Assembly: GCA_014084085.1 (NCBI GenBank)
Contig: NPFB01000017.1
Location: forward strand, 213,839-277,838
Source of the DNA: Hondaea fermentalgiana
Taxonomy: Eukaryota; Sar; Bigyra; Thraustochytrida; Thraustochytriidae
Direction of reading: 5' to 3'
Length of the DNA stretch: 64,000 nt
Below the pieces are notes generated by a model, which made no database searches, was not told the DNA's origin, and saw nothing but the letters and a program-made list of their open reading frames with translations. A program made the position numbers and the translations under genes. Below, one piece after another: positions 19,077 through 29,700 of the stretch (position 1 is the stretch's first letter; every line of letters begins with the position of its first letter).

Positions 19077-19711
19077 GTTGAGCCGGGACTTTCCGCAAGC
19101 CCTTCAATGATGCGCCAACTTCGCCACACCGGCAGAATTCTGCGAAAAAAGAAAAAGAAAAGAAAAGACGTTGGCTCATGATTATGAAACAAACAAGCGA
19201 ACAAACAAGCAAACAAAATTCTTTCCTCCTTTGTCTCCACATCAATTTCTTACCACCCTCGCCATCAATGTCATGAAAGTGAGCTTCCTTGTCTCGCTGC
19301 GTCTTGAGATGGCTGAGCTCTGGAACGATCAGGCCAAAGAGGCCACGCCGATCGACCTTCTGCGCAACTACTATGCCTTTTACATCAAAGACCGCCCCCT
19401 TGCTTTCGGCCATTAGCGACCTTCTCGAATAGTTTCAGGCCAACGAAATCAAAAAGGAGCGTATGAAGTTGACAGAGCAGCTTTTGCGTCTCGATGTCCA
19501 CGGCCGCTTCCTCTGAAACGACAACTTCTAGCGGTACAAGGACAATCACTCGTTTTAAGTGTGTCGTCGTCGTCGACGACGACGACGACGACGATGATGA
19601 TGGTGACGACGATGATGACGATAATGCAAGCCAGACAATCAGCGGCTTGAAGATTAATAATAATAAAAAATGAGCTAGCTAGCCTCAGCTAGCCAGGACA
19701 TCAGCTGATCA
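19077..19711. pseudogene. Intergenic region with a possible decayed coding remnant
   Basis: From the ATG at 19273 a plus-strand frame encodes 47 residues with a protein-like composition (MAELWNDQAKEATPIDLLRN, then YYAFYIKDRPLAFGH) and stops at 19416. In the next frame, 19418-19558 reads FQANEIKKERMKLTEQLLRL and DVHGRF..NDNF.RYKDNHSF, broken by three in-frame stops. The switch of frame plus internal stops is what a degraded gene would show. The reverse strand is also partly open, so strand is not certain. I recognise no family. Downstream is a (GTC)4(GAC)4 palindrome and ATG/GAC trinucleotide repeats. Confidence 0.3.
19563..19586. repeat. (GTC)4(GAC)4 perfect 24-bp palindrome
   Basis: Two trinucleotide runs that are exact reverse complements abut at a central GTCGAC, forming a perfect 24-bp palindrome able to extrude a hairpin. 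It is followed by further GAC/GAT repeats to about 19624 and lies about 125 bp past the end of the SPOC-domain gene. Confidence 0.9.
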
Positions 19712-22700
19712 TCATCGCCAATGACCGTGATGCTGATGCTGATGCTGGTGCTGCTGCTGGTGCTGCTGATGCGAAAATGACGGCGGCGGTCTGTTTTGCG
19801 AAGCGTAATACTGCAGATCCTGCAAAAAGAGCCCATGGTCCGGGTGATCATGACGAGCAAACGGATACTCTGCAAGCCGATGTGCAAGCAAATTATAAGC
19901 GCTTGGTCCGTCATAGGCATGATTTTGAGCACAATACGAGGCAGTTTGACCAATAAAATCCCTCTCGGCTTGCGTTGGATCAGACCTTTGCTCAAACCCA
20001 TAATGTCCATGTGCATGCGGGTCCAAGCGCTGCTCGATAGAACCAATCCCGGAACCAGGTCCTCTTGGTTCGTTCCCTGCAGCTGCTGCCGCGGCTGACT
20101 TCTTGGCTTCGCTCGACCGACGAATCGAACTCAGCAAGCCCTGCAATCCGCCTCCACCACCTCCGGTCCCGCTGGCGCTTGTCGGCCGCGATCCACTCAA
20201 GGCACTCGTTTCGCCTGCAGGGACACTGGAGCCGCCTCGCAATATCGCTTGAACGGTACCAGATATGGGTCTGCTGCTACCTAGCGCAGCGGCACTTGAG
20301 TTTGACTGCTGCAAATCTTCCTGCGTATGTGCTGCCGGAGTGGTAATTGGCGCTGCAGCGTACTCGCTCGTTGGCGCCTCGTTTTCCAAGGGTTTACACT
20401 GAAGCAGAGCTCGGAGATTGGGCAATGCGGTCGGTTTCGCCACGAGAATTGCAGCACCTAGCTTTGTACTGCGTACGTGCGAGCGAGCCTGCGGGAATCG
20501 CATCACTGTTCGCGGTGGTACCAAGTACAGTTGCAGTCCACTACCAAATTCCACAATGCCCACACGATCAATCTTGACTAAATCCTTCCACGCAGCTGTA
20601 GCATCATCGCGCGACGCGCCAAGTTGCACCTCGGCGACTACAAATTGCCGAGAAGATTGAGCGTGCGTTGCCACAGTCTGCAAATATGACAATGCCTTAT
20701 CAGGGTTCATGTGTCCATTCAGCCGCAAAGTCTGACCCTGCCGCCCCACAAGCCCCAATTGCACGCTAGGGAGAATCCGCTTCTTGACAGCAATGCCCGG
20801 ACCGTAAACAATTGATGCGGGACGCAACGTCAAAATTACCTTTTCGTGCCGATACTTTCCCTGCCAGGTCCGTCGTTGAAGCTTATCGCCAGCCTCTTGG
20901 GATTCTTTTCCTTTTTCTTCCCTTTCGTCGTTTCTGTCGCCGCCGCCGCGGTCACCCTCGATGTCTTCGTTTGCGTCACGAAGCACGTCTCGCAGCGACG
21001 GCAACAGCGCCGCTTCTTGCTCCGAGCTCGCCGATGGCGCTCGCGACATGGAGCCACGCGGGCTTTTCTCCTCGCTACCCTTGAGACCCAGGACCTTTTG
21101 CGCCTTGGCCTGACTTTCGGCGATCTTTGCATCGATTGGATGGATCGCCGTAGTTTTGCTGGAGCCCGCGCCGTTGCCTCCTTGCGCATCATTCGAGGTC
21201 TTGGAACCCTTGACGCTATTGTCATTGCCACCTTCGTCAGACAAATGATCCGGTCCCTTCGATAGGCTGTCACCCTTTTGCTGCCCAACTTGACTCGCGG
21301 CCACATCTGTAGGTATAAGCACGGTGGACTCGCGAACCTCCCGAAGTTCACGTTCAATCTTTTGCTTCACCGAATCTCCTGCTAAATCAGCAGTCTCCAT
21401 ATGTGCGAGTTTATGAGGAGATACCTCACGATCAATCACATCCTGCAAGAGCTTTTTGTTTTCCTTGAGGTTCGTGCAAATGGTGCGAACGGATTGCCCG
21501 TACTCAATCTTCGCTCCTTCGCGACGTCGCCATCGCGAGGCGCCTTCGTCCCAGTAAAAGAATCTGCACTTGGCAAAGATCGCTTTTTCTAGGTCTCGTG
21601 CCAAAAGACTCACCAAAACCTCAACTCCGGCCACCTGTGGGCCCGTCGTGCCACTCTCAAAAATTTTCCGAATCACCTTGCGCGCAAGCTTTCGCCTTTT
21701 CACAAGTACGTCATCTTGCGCGGCGGGGTCTCCAGCTCGAGGCACGAGAGCGAGCCAGTCTGCGGCAGTCTCCACCTTTCCGCCCTTGCTGCCACCACCA
21801 GAAGGTTTCCGCTTGATAATGTGACGGCCCCCGCTCTTAGTTTTGGGCTTCTTGTCCCCGCTCTTGTCCTTTTTGTGCTTGTGTTTTCTTTTCGATTTGC
21901 GCTTATCCTTCTTGTCCTTTTTGGCTTTTTTGGCCTTCTTCTTGGCCTTCTTACGCGCTCGCTTCTGGCTCGCTGTTTCTGATGCAGACTCTCGGCGCTT
22001 TCGCTTGCCAGACGCTGGATCCTCGTAATCCGCATCGGCCTTTGTCCGCGCGTCCTCCAGACCCGGCTCGTCGCTGTCGTCGTCGTCGTCGTCGTCGTCG
22101 CTGTGGTCTTCATCGCTGTCGTACGCAGAGCTCGCATCGTCGAGTGCCGGAATGGGATCGTTCTCGTCAATGGGAAACGCTTCTGCTGTGTTGATCCAGG
22201 AAAAGGTCTCGGATCCGTCCTTCGAACGCGCCGAGCCATCCTCGTTCAGCTGCATGTACTCTGAATTTCCGTCCTTGTACAACACGCAGTGTAGCCCATG
22301 CGAGGCCTCAAACTTGCGCACGTTGCCCAGCCAATACTCGCCTGCGCCCCACTCCACCTTGATGAAGTCACCTACAATGAGGGTTTGAAAAGACTTGCCG
22401 TCGGCGTCGGCTCTGTCGCCATCGTCCCGGTCTTCGTCTTCTTCAGCGTTCTGGCGACGGACGTCGGACCCGGCGTCGCTTTCGCGATCAAACTCGAGAT
22501 CGCGCTGTCCCTCAGCCTGCTTTTGTCCACGCTTGCGATACTTTGCGCGCGCACGGTCGAGCTCCCGCGTCATGTTACGAATCCGCTTCTGAAATTCCTT
22601 CTCCAGCGTTGCCGAAACATTGAACACGCGGTCTGCAGGGGCCTCTCGCCAAGCAATGCGGTCTTCGCCATCCATAGAGAGCGCCTCCCCATCCCACTTG

Positions 22701-24850
22701 AAGAGAACAGCCTCCACCTCGCCGGTATCATACGTGATAAAGTGCAGTTTGTCCAAGTTTTTGTAAGCCGCGACACGGGCAAGATACCAGTCGCCTGCCT
22801 CCCATTCTACCTCCACGACGCGCCCTACCAAGGTCCGACGCCAACGTTCTACTTCTGAAGCAAGCTTGGTATCCACCCTATTCCACAGCGCCTTTGCTTC
22901 ATGATACTCCTTCACTATGCACTCTGCGCATGATCGTGCGGCAGCAAGAGCGTCCTCATCGTGCTCAAAGTTGCCCCGCGCTTCCTTGCTCGAAGTTCCT
23001 GCGCTAGAGTTTGCATCGTCAATGCCTGCCTCCCGACCCTCCCGCAGCACCGTATCCAGCTGCTCGAGCGCCTCGCCGACCTCGCGCCGCGGGGTGCTCT
23101 GACGCGCACTTTCTTGCAAGCACTCGTGCAACACGGGTTGAATCGCCTCGAGCACGGTGTGGGATGCCTTGTGCCATTTGCAAAAACCCAAGAGCGCCTG
23201 CGCTTGGCCCACTTCAGGAATCCAAACGTCATTGGCATCATCGGTTCTCTCGTGAGGCGGGCCGCCTGGCTGTTGTTCCTGAGACGGCGTCTCGCTCTGC
23301 GACGTTAACAAGGATTCCAGCGAGCTAATAACCGTCTCCGCAGTTTGGTCCATCGGTTCTTTAGACACCGTGGGTTGGGATGCAAAACTAGTGGTTGCGC
23401 GAGCAAAAACGTTCTTGAAACGCGCCCGTGCTGCATCAGCATTTTGCAGAAGCAAACGTATGCGCGCGGCCAACAAACGCTCCTCCTTACACTCACTTTT
23501 GGTCGCAGAGGCAGTTTTTGAATCGTCACTTTGCGGCTCTGAAGCGATCTCAAGACCCGGAACGCCGCACTCCATTCCAGAGTTGCGGAGCTCCTGCAAA
23601 TCTTCATACGTCAAGTCCGATGGATCAGTCCACGCGAGTTTTGCAATGACAGCATCTTCGTCAGCCCCTTCGTCTAGCGAGGAGATGGGCACTCTGGAAT
23701 TTGCGTGCAGCAACAGTCGGCGCGCTTGCTGGCGCCAAAGCCGCATATCACGCAGGTGGAACAAGTCCATGGCACCCGGCAGCAGAACCGGAATATCGTC
23801 AATAGCAATACATTTTTCTTCCACCTCCTGATAATGTTGTTCCAATACGCGTGAACTTGGTCTGGACGGACCAGCTCCTCCAGAGCGCTCGACGACGTCG
23901 AGCAGCGCCTCGGGCAGCCCCTTGGTGAGGAGCTCCAGAGAACGGAGGTTTTGCAAGTGGTCGCTTTCAAGCAGCGGAAAATCTGATTTCGGCGCTTCGC
24001 GCATGGTTTGAAAGGACTTCCACGCCATGCGCTTTGATGCTGGCAGACGCATTGTGGACTTGCTGCGGCGTCCGCTGCGGCCTGAGCGCATGAAAGGCAG
24101 AAAGTATGCATATTTGTGAATCCAATCTTGATACGCAGACACTTGGGTACGCAGCCGATCCATTTCGGGGACGAAGGAAAGAGGAAACTTGTTGGCTCGC
24201 TCATCTTGCAAAAACATTTGGACGAGTGACGCAGCATCCTGCGCCGGTACCCCGCCTTTCGCCATTGCGTTTTCCGTGAGCCCGGCTCCCCGCAAACGCC
24301 ATCGCAGGACGCCATCAGCGTACGCTTCAGTCTCCGCGAGCGTGGCCTTGTCTTCCTCGGAACCTGCTTCTTGCAGCTGCTTGATGCTCTCTTCGAGAAA
24401 GGCCGATGCCTTGTTGAGCGTGTCCAGCTTGCTTACAGAGTCTTCGGCAGAGACATCAGCCTTGCGCAAGGCTTCGCGGCCTGAATCTGGAATTCTTGAT
24501 GTAGTGTTGACGCGCGCGTCGTCGACGCCGACATCAATGGCCGTGACGGGCTCAAGCTCGGCATCCTTGGCGTTGTAATCTCTGTTTTGCAATGCGCTGT
24601 CTGAAGCAATCGGCTCGCTTTCGTCTGCATGCTTGCTTTCCTCTCCATCGACATCACTCAAGACGCCTGAAAATCCCAGAGGCTGCGCGTTGTCAAATGC
24701 GGAATGATGAAGACGGTTGGGGTCAGAATGGTCCAGATTGACATCGTCGAAAGTCAGACGAAAGACGTCATCGTCAGCCTCCACGGCCTCCAACAGCTGG
24801 AGCTCCTCCTCGTCAATCGGCTGAAAGTCCATCTCCTCCTCGTCGGCCAT
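19712..24850 (-). CDS. Large Tudor-like / TFIIS-central / SPOC domain nuclear protein (PHF3-DIDO-Bye1-like)
   Basis: A 1712-residue protein starting MADEEEMDFQPIDEEE at 24850. Two Tudor/agenet-like beta barrels lie at about 673-740 (VVEVEWEAGDWYLARV) and 822-890 (FIKVEWGAGEYWLGNV). An acidic stretch (about 915-925) and a Lys-rich NLS (about 960-1000, KKAKKKAKKAKKDKKDKRK) follow. Residues about 1050-1160 match the TFIIS central domain: LARKVIRKIFESG, VRTICTNLKENKK and REVSPHKLAHMETADLAG. Residues about 1327-1450 match a SPOC domain (WQGKYRHEKVILTLRPASIVYG, split by weaker sequence). TFIIS-M plus SPOC is the core of PHF3/DIDO and yeast Bye1, which bind RNA polymerase II and its phosphorylated CTD. 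No PHD finger is visible; the Tudor-like pair may replace it as chromatin reader (inference). The tail is His/Gln-rich. Confidence 0.85.
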   Translation of the reverse strand: MADEEEMDFQPIDEEELQLLEAVEADDDVFRLTFDDVNLDHSDPNRLHHSAFDNAQPLGFSGVLSDVDGEESKHADESEPIASDSALQNRDYNAKDAELEPVTAIDVGVDDARVNTTSRIPDSGREALRKADVSAEDSVSKLDTLNKASAFLEESIKQLQEAGSEEDKATLAETEAYADGVLRWRLRGAGLTENAMAKGGVPAQDAASLVQMFLQDERANKFPLSFVPEMDRLRTQVSAYQDWIHKYAYFLPFMRSGRSGRRSKSTMRLPASKRMAWKSFQTMREAPKSDFPLLESDHLQNLRSLELLTKGLPEALLDVVERSGGAGPSRPSSRVLEQHYQEVEEKCIAIDDIPVLLPGAMDLFHLRDMRLWRQQARRLLLHANSRVPISSLDEGADEDAVIAKLAWTDPSDLTYEDLQELRNSGMECGVPGLEIASEPQSDDSKTASATKSECKEERLLAARIRLLLQNADAARARFKNVFARATTSFASQPTVSKEPMDQTAETVISSLESLLTSQSETPSQEQQPGGPPHERTDDANDVWIPEVGQAQALLGFCKWHKASHTVLEAIQPVLHECLQESARQSTPRREVGEALEQLDTVLREGREAGIDDANSSAGTSSKEARGNFEHDEDALAAARSCAECIVKEYHEAKALWNRVDTKLASEVERWRRTLVGRVVEVEWEAGDWYLARVAAYKNLDKLHFITYDTGEVEAVLFKWDGEALSMDGEDRIAWREAPADRVFNVSATLEKEFQKRIRNMTRELDRARAKYRKRGQKQAEGQRDLEFDRESDAGSDVRRQNAEEDEDRDDGDRADADGKSFQTLIVGDFIKVEWGAGEYWLGNVRKFEASHGLHCVLYKDGNSEYMQLNEDGSARSKDGSETFSWINTAEAFPIDENDPIPALDDASSAYDSDEDHSDDDDDDDDSDEPGLEDARTKADADYEDPASGKRKRRESASETASQKRARKKAKKKAKKAKKDKKDKRKSKRKHKHKKDKSGDKKPKTKSGGRHIIKRKPSGGGSKGGKVETAADWLALVPRAGDPAAQDDVLVKRRKLARKVIRKIFESGTTGPQVAGVEVLVSLLARDLEKAIFAKCRFFYWDEGASRWRRREGAKIEYGQSVRTICTNLKENKKLLQDVIDREVSPHKLAHMETADLAGDSVKQKIERELREVRESTVLIPTDVAASQVGQQKGDSLSKGPDHLSDEGGNDNSVKGSKTSNDAQGGNGAGSSKTTAIHPIDAKIAESQAKAQKVLGLKGSEEKSPRGSMSRAPSASSEQEAALLPSLRDVLRDANEDIEGDRGGGDRNDEREEKGKESQEAGDKLQRRTWQGKYRHEKVILTLRPASIVYGPGIAVKKRILPSVQLGLVGRQGQTLRLNGHMNPDKALSYLQTVATHAQSSRQFVVAEVQLGASRDDATAAWKDLVKIDRVGIVEFGSGLQLYLVPPRTVMRFPQARSHVRSTKLGAAILVAKPTALPNLRALLQCKPLENEAPTSEYAAAPITTPAAHTQEDLQQSNSSAAALGSSRPISGTVQAILRGGSSVPAGETSALSGSRPTSASGTGGGGGGLQGLLSSIRRSSEAKKSAAAAAAGNEPRGPGSGIGSIEQRLDPHAHGHYGFEQRSDPTQAERDFIGQTASYCAQNHAYDGPSAYNLLAHRLAEYPFARHDHPDHGLFLQDLQYYASQNRPPPSFSHQQHQQQHQHQHQHHGHWR

Positions 24851-25773
24851 CCTGGCTCACCCTACGTCCGCGTTCCCGCGCGCACGTGCTGCGGCTGCTT
24901 TTGCTGTCGTTGTTGCTTGGAATCGGTCGTCGTCCTTTTGCGTGTCTCCGCCTCCCGACACCTTCGCGACTGGCCCTTGTTTCCCAGACTCGCGCCGAGC
25001 TCCCGCCGCCGCCGCTGCCGCCGCCGCCGCCCGCGTGCGTGCGCGCGCGAGGGGGAGCCACTTGCCGCCGCTCCCTGACTCGGGCCGGCTGGTGGTTGGG
25101 GCCCTGCTTTCCTCGACGAGTGATGGACAGCTGTGAATGAATGAATGAATGACTGAACGAAAGAATGAATGTCATGTCACACCTGAACCAAGCAAGGCGA
25201 AAGGCACAGCAAGAACGGAGACCCGTCTCCAAGATCTTGCGACCAGCCTGCCGACCAGCAATCAACATTCACCTCCAGCTCAGCTGTCCACACCAGCCGC
25301 TTCGCGACGGACGGCGGACATGCACAAGATAATACGCGGCTCTCGACCCGCCGGCGCCTCGCTCCTCGACCTTGACGAGGTAGAGATGAGATGTGGCCCG
25401 CTTGTTTGTTTGTTTGCTTGGTTGCTTGTTTGTTTGTTTGTTGCTTGTTTGTTTGTTTGTTTGCTTGGTTACTACTTGTTTGTTTGTTTGCTTGTTTGTT
25501 TGTTTGCTTGTTTTCTTGAAAGAGGCTTGGTCGAGCCTGGTAGTAAAAATCCGGGCAGGCAGACCTCGAACTCGACGGAAAGAATCTGATCAAGCTTGGT
25601 ACGTGCAGCGGCGCGGGGCGAAGACCGGCGCGGCGGAGCGGTGGAGGCGGCGACGACGTCAACGGACAGTGGAACTAACGCGCGCACGCGAGGCAGCAAG
25701 AATTCGCCGACAGCAGCATTCGCTCGGGTCGCGCAGAAGCAGACAGGAAAAGGCAAAAGATAAGATACGGCAG
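24851..25773. other. Divergent upstream region between SPOC gene and secreted Cys-rich gene
   Basis: This 923-bp region holds a GAAT tract at about 25136-25172 and TTTG-family repeats at 25398-25515. A single CCACTTGC (25058-25065) lies 208 bp upstream of the SPOC-gene start, reading GCAAGTGG on its sense strand. A long plus-strand frame crosses the TTTG repeat but has no ATG and no motif before 25774. Confidence 0.5.
25398..25515 (+). repeat. (TTTG)n-family imperfect microsatellite
   Basis: About 118 bp built from TTTG with interspersed TTGC units, in the 5' flank of the secreted Cys-rich protein gene. Tetranucleotide register is kept through most of it. Confidence 0.9.
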
Positions 25774-26499
25774 ATGAAGCTCTCTGTGGCACTGCTCGTG
25801 GTGGCAGGCCTGGCGGCCGGTTCCGAGGCGTCCGAGACATTTGTCTGGGTCCCCACGGAGGCGTGCGACTCGCCGGTCAAGCTGTGCTACGAGGGCCCCG
25901 AAGATGAGGTGCGCAGAGTTGCCCAGGTGGACCCGATGAACCCGTGCCGTAAATCGTCCGAGGTTTTTCGCGGAAATTGCCTCGACCAGGGTTATGAGCG
26001 CCACCTCGGCAACGACCCGATCTTCGACAAGCTTGACCTCTACATCAAGTTTGGCAATGAGCTTGCTTTCAACGAGGTCGAAGCGCGGTCCACCGTGGTG
26101 GGTCACGCCCTCGACAGTCTCGAGTCCCTTGGCAGCTACAAGGGTGTTTGCTGGCGCACCCTCCACGAGCGCGTCAAGGGAATGCATGCTGCCCCCTGCG
26201 ATGCGACTACTGAGGACGACCAGCTCGGCATTTGCTACCCCAAGTGCGCAACTGGCGGCGAGGGTGTTGGACCCATTTGCCTCGGCGGATGCGGTGGCTC
26301 CCACCCGATCGCTGTTGGTGCGATCTGCTGCGACACGCAAGACTCCTGCAACAGAATGATCCAGGATCTCGGCGTCAAGCTCGCCTACGACATTGGCAAG
26401 GTGGCCATGGATCACGCGAGTACCGCTGCTCTTCTGGAGGATCTCCGCAAACTGGCCATTGACGCCCGGGGACTCGTCCTTCCCGAGTGCAAAATGTAG
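25774..26499 (+). CDS. Secreted cysteine-rich protein
   Basis: A 241-residue protein from ATG 25774. The longer open frame upstream crosses the TTTG repeat and is not credible. Residues 1-20 (MKLSVALLVVAGLAAGSEAS) are a textbook signal peptide with cleavage likely after AGSEA. The mature part carries about fifteen Cys. They include an ICYPKCATGG.GVGPICLGGCGGS region and ICCDTQDSC, suggesting disulphide-bonded extracellular structure. No transmembrane segment, GPI signal or catalytic motif is visible. The overall style (CxxxC and Gly-rich loops between Cys pairs) resembles small secreted proteins of oomycetes and other stramenopiles, but I cannot name a family. The strong GC3 bias of the frame supports expression. 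Confidence 0.8.
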   Translation: MKLSVALLVVAGLAAGSEASETFVWVPTEACDSPVKLCYEGPEDEVRRVAQVDPMNPCRKSSEVFRGNCLDQGYERHLGNDPIFDKLDLYIKFGNELAFNEVEARSTVVGHALDSLESLGSYKGVCWRTLHERVKGMHAAPCDATTEDDQLGICYPKCATGGEGVGPICLGGCGGSHPIAVGAICCDTQDSCNRMIQDLGVKLAYDIGKVAMDHASTAALLEDLRKLAIDARGLVLPECKM

Positions 26500-26711
26500 A
26501 TTCATGCAATGCACAAATCAATCCACATGTGCCTCCCAATCCTCTCCACTCAGCCTTATATCAATTCATTAGAACTTTCAAGAGGTGAACCGCATGATCA
26601 CGTAGAATAAGCTAACGAACAATGGTCTTTTTATTCTTTCCTTACTTTACAACCAGCTCTAGGCCTATGCCGTAGGTCGAGGCGTTAAGCCTCGGCCTCG
26701 GCTGGAGTCTG

Positions 26712-29700
26712 TTATTGAACTTTACTGGCTTCTTCGGCGCCGGTCTCACTTCTCTCCGAGACCTCGTGCTCGCTGCTTTCTTTTTCGTTGCGGCGCATTC
26801 GCCTCCGCTGCTGTTTTTGATGCGCGTGCAAGCGTTGCTGCGCGCGTTCAATGTTGCGTTGGTCCGCAAGCTCCTGGCGATATTGCTCTTCAATTTCGGC
26901 CGTGAGCCGCTTCGAAACGGCCAAGGCGTCGGAAAATGTGCACGTCCCGTCAAAAGTTTGATCTTCAGCAGGCTGCTGCACGTATGCTCCGAGAAATTTG
27001 TGCATAAAGTTGAAGCTACGCTGCAGCTGAATCGCTGCCTGCGCGGCATCCCTTTCAATGCTCACCGCGCCCACAACACCTGCTGAAAGACTATCTGCAA
27101 GCTCGAAAGCTGTCCCCTTTGCACATCGCAAATCGTAGCTAATCCCGTGACGACGACATGCGTTGAAAAAGTGCGAATAGGTCATACTGGAGAGATTGGG
27201 GTGGTGCAGGGGCGAGACGGCTGCAAACGCCCGCGTCTGAAGTTCCTTTTGAACGCAACGGGTACTTCCCTCGCGAGGCGTCCCTTGGCTTTCTTGATTG
27301 CTGCCAAGGCCACCGCTCTCGAGCGACGAAGAGGGTAGAGCACCCGACTCAGAAATGACAGATATCTTGTACTCGCCAGAGTTGTCCTCGATGTGGCCAC
27401 CCAAAAGAAAGTCAAAGAACCGAAAGGTACTGAGGGCCTGCGTCATGCGCAGGTCCAAACCCAGTGCCCACAGTCGAAGCGATTGCACATTAGGATCCAT
27501 TAGCGCCGCGAAGTCAACCGAAACGTGACCAATGACCCCCCGTGCGAAAAGGATCTTGGCGACAGCATATGCAGCACTGCGCAGGGCAACGTGCGGGACT
27601 GCCGTTTGCGGAAACACGAAGCCCACCGTCCGAAAAGGCCACTGTCGAGAAGAAATCTTGTCTTGCGTGCACAGCAAACGCGTGAAGCCGTCAGGATCGA
27701 TCGCAAGGCACACAGACACGCTGCTCAAGAGTGAGTCCGGCAATGCCTCCACCACGCCTCCGACATTGGTAAACGCCACAATAAAGTCTGCCCATGTGGG
27801 GTAGACGGAGGGGCACTGCAGATCGATGCGATGGCGAACCTCTTTGCGAAACCCTTCTTCCAACTTTTGACGTGCGCGCTCTTGCACATCGCTGCGACTC
27901 CAATAAGCCTTGCCGAGGTGGCTTTTTGCAGTCTGCCTGGCGCGGTCCACGCGTGCCATTTGTACAAAACGGAACTTGGACATGTCAAGTACTGCAATGC
28001 CGCGACCTGCGAATTCGTCGTCGATTTTGAGAACCCATCGATCGACGTCGAGATTGGCTGCTACCAATTTGGCTAGCATACGATACAGCTCGTCCTCCTC
28101 GAAGATGTCATAAGCTCCAATGGGAACATTGACCTCGGCCTCGGCGAAAATCTCCTTGGCACCGGACTTGGTACTATACAACGAAACAATGTCCGGTTCC
28201 GGGGCGAACAAGGGCACCCGCAGAGCCAAAGCAAGCATGCGGTCCTCTTCACCGACCTGGTTTGGCATAATGAATGCGGCTTTCCCGCACACCAGGCCAC
28301 GGATTCTCTCGAGAGCCTTTGGCGAGTAAGAGAGAGTCGTCGCCAGAGATGCGTGCTCCGGAAATCGATGTGCATTCTCCGGGACAACAATGTGAAGACG
28401 CCCTGCAGCGTTGACGATTCCTCGAAGCTGCAATAGCTTTTCGTAGTAAGTTCGTACCTCGTGGACGAGAGCCATGGGTGCAACATAAACGACCTCAACG
28501 TCGCGGTGCGCCAAGTCGCACAGACGGCTCAGCTGCATATTCTGCAGAATTCCAAACCTGTCAATCGGAAGCCGTAAGTGTTCTCCAAATGAGAGCGAAG
28601 GCACGTGTACGATTACTCGTTTTCCTGCAGAGGTGGATTTCCACTCGTCCTTGAATTTGCGCTGCAGCGCCTGGAAGGCTGCGTTTTCCTCGGCGCGCTT
28701 GCGCACGAGCTGACGAGCAAGTCTTGCCTGTAGAGCACTCACGCGCACTGCATCCGTGATAACTCGAGCAGCACGATGCTCCTGTCGAAGAGCATGATAG
28801 TCTTGGCGTTGACGCCCCCCGCGGAATCGAGCCTGGATAGCCGCAGCCGCAAGATCCTCGGAATCTTCAGTCCCTGTGGTAAATGCGCGTCCCGGAAGCT
28901 GCACTGTGCTTCTCACCTGGTCTTCATTGCATACACATCGAAGAATATCACTTTCCGAGTGCCGCGATAGCTGATCTCGAGCGAGCTCGGCAACCTTTCC
29001 ACCGTCCATGTAAGCCACCTCGACATCATATTTCACCATGACTGTCTCAACCTTGGTGATGAGACGGCTTATTGCGCCCCATTCGGCTTCAAAAGCGCGC
29101 TTGAACGCGATAAAACCTGACGATCGTGTCAGCGTTACTCCCTTGTGGACCATGAAGACGTATAGTCCCTGAGCGCGCATCTTGGTCTCGTATTCATAGA
29201 TGCGCAGGACGCTGTCGCCCAGTGACTCTTCCTTTGATGTTGTTTCGGCCGCCTTTTTGGCCCGCGGACTTGATGAAGAGCTTGCAGCGGCGACAGAATC
29301 CTTGAGTGTTTCTTCCCCAAGATTGACTGCTGCTGCCACGCGCGGGTCGCGACGATTGCGTCCTGAGGACTTCTCTTTGGTTGTCGTCGTTGTTTGCATT
29401 GAAGATGGATTCAAATCAAGCTTGACGTTGGCATGGAGACGCTCTGTCTCGCATGCCATGGATACCTTTGCTTTAGCCTCCATGTGCTGCTGCGACCATG
29501 GATGAAGCTGCACACTGTCATTTTGGATTGCGCCCTGGAATTTACCTGGAGCTACGTCCGCTTGTTTTGCTTTAGTGTTTTCTTCAATGATCTTCTTGCG
29601 TCGCACGAGACTTGATCCGATTGCTTTTTGATGAATTTCTACACTGCCTCTTCCCCCTCGCTGACGGCCGCGCTGTCCTTGGCCAGCGGCAAGTGAGTCC

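Noticed and set aside
25393..25773. N-terminal extension of the secreted protein through the TTTG repeat
   Set aside because: There is no ATG, and it would place 127 low-complexity residues before an excellent signal peptide.
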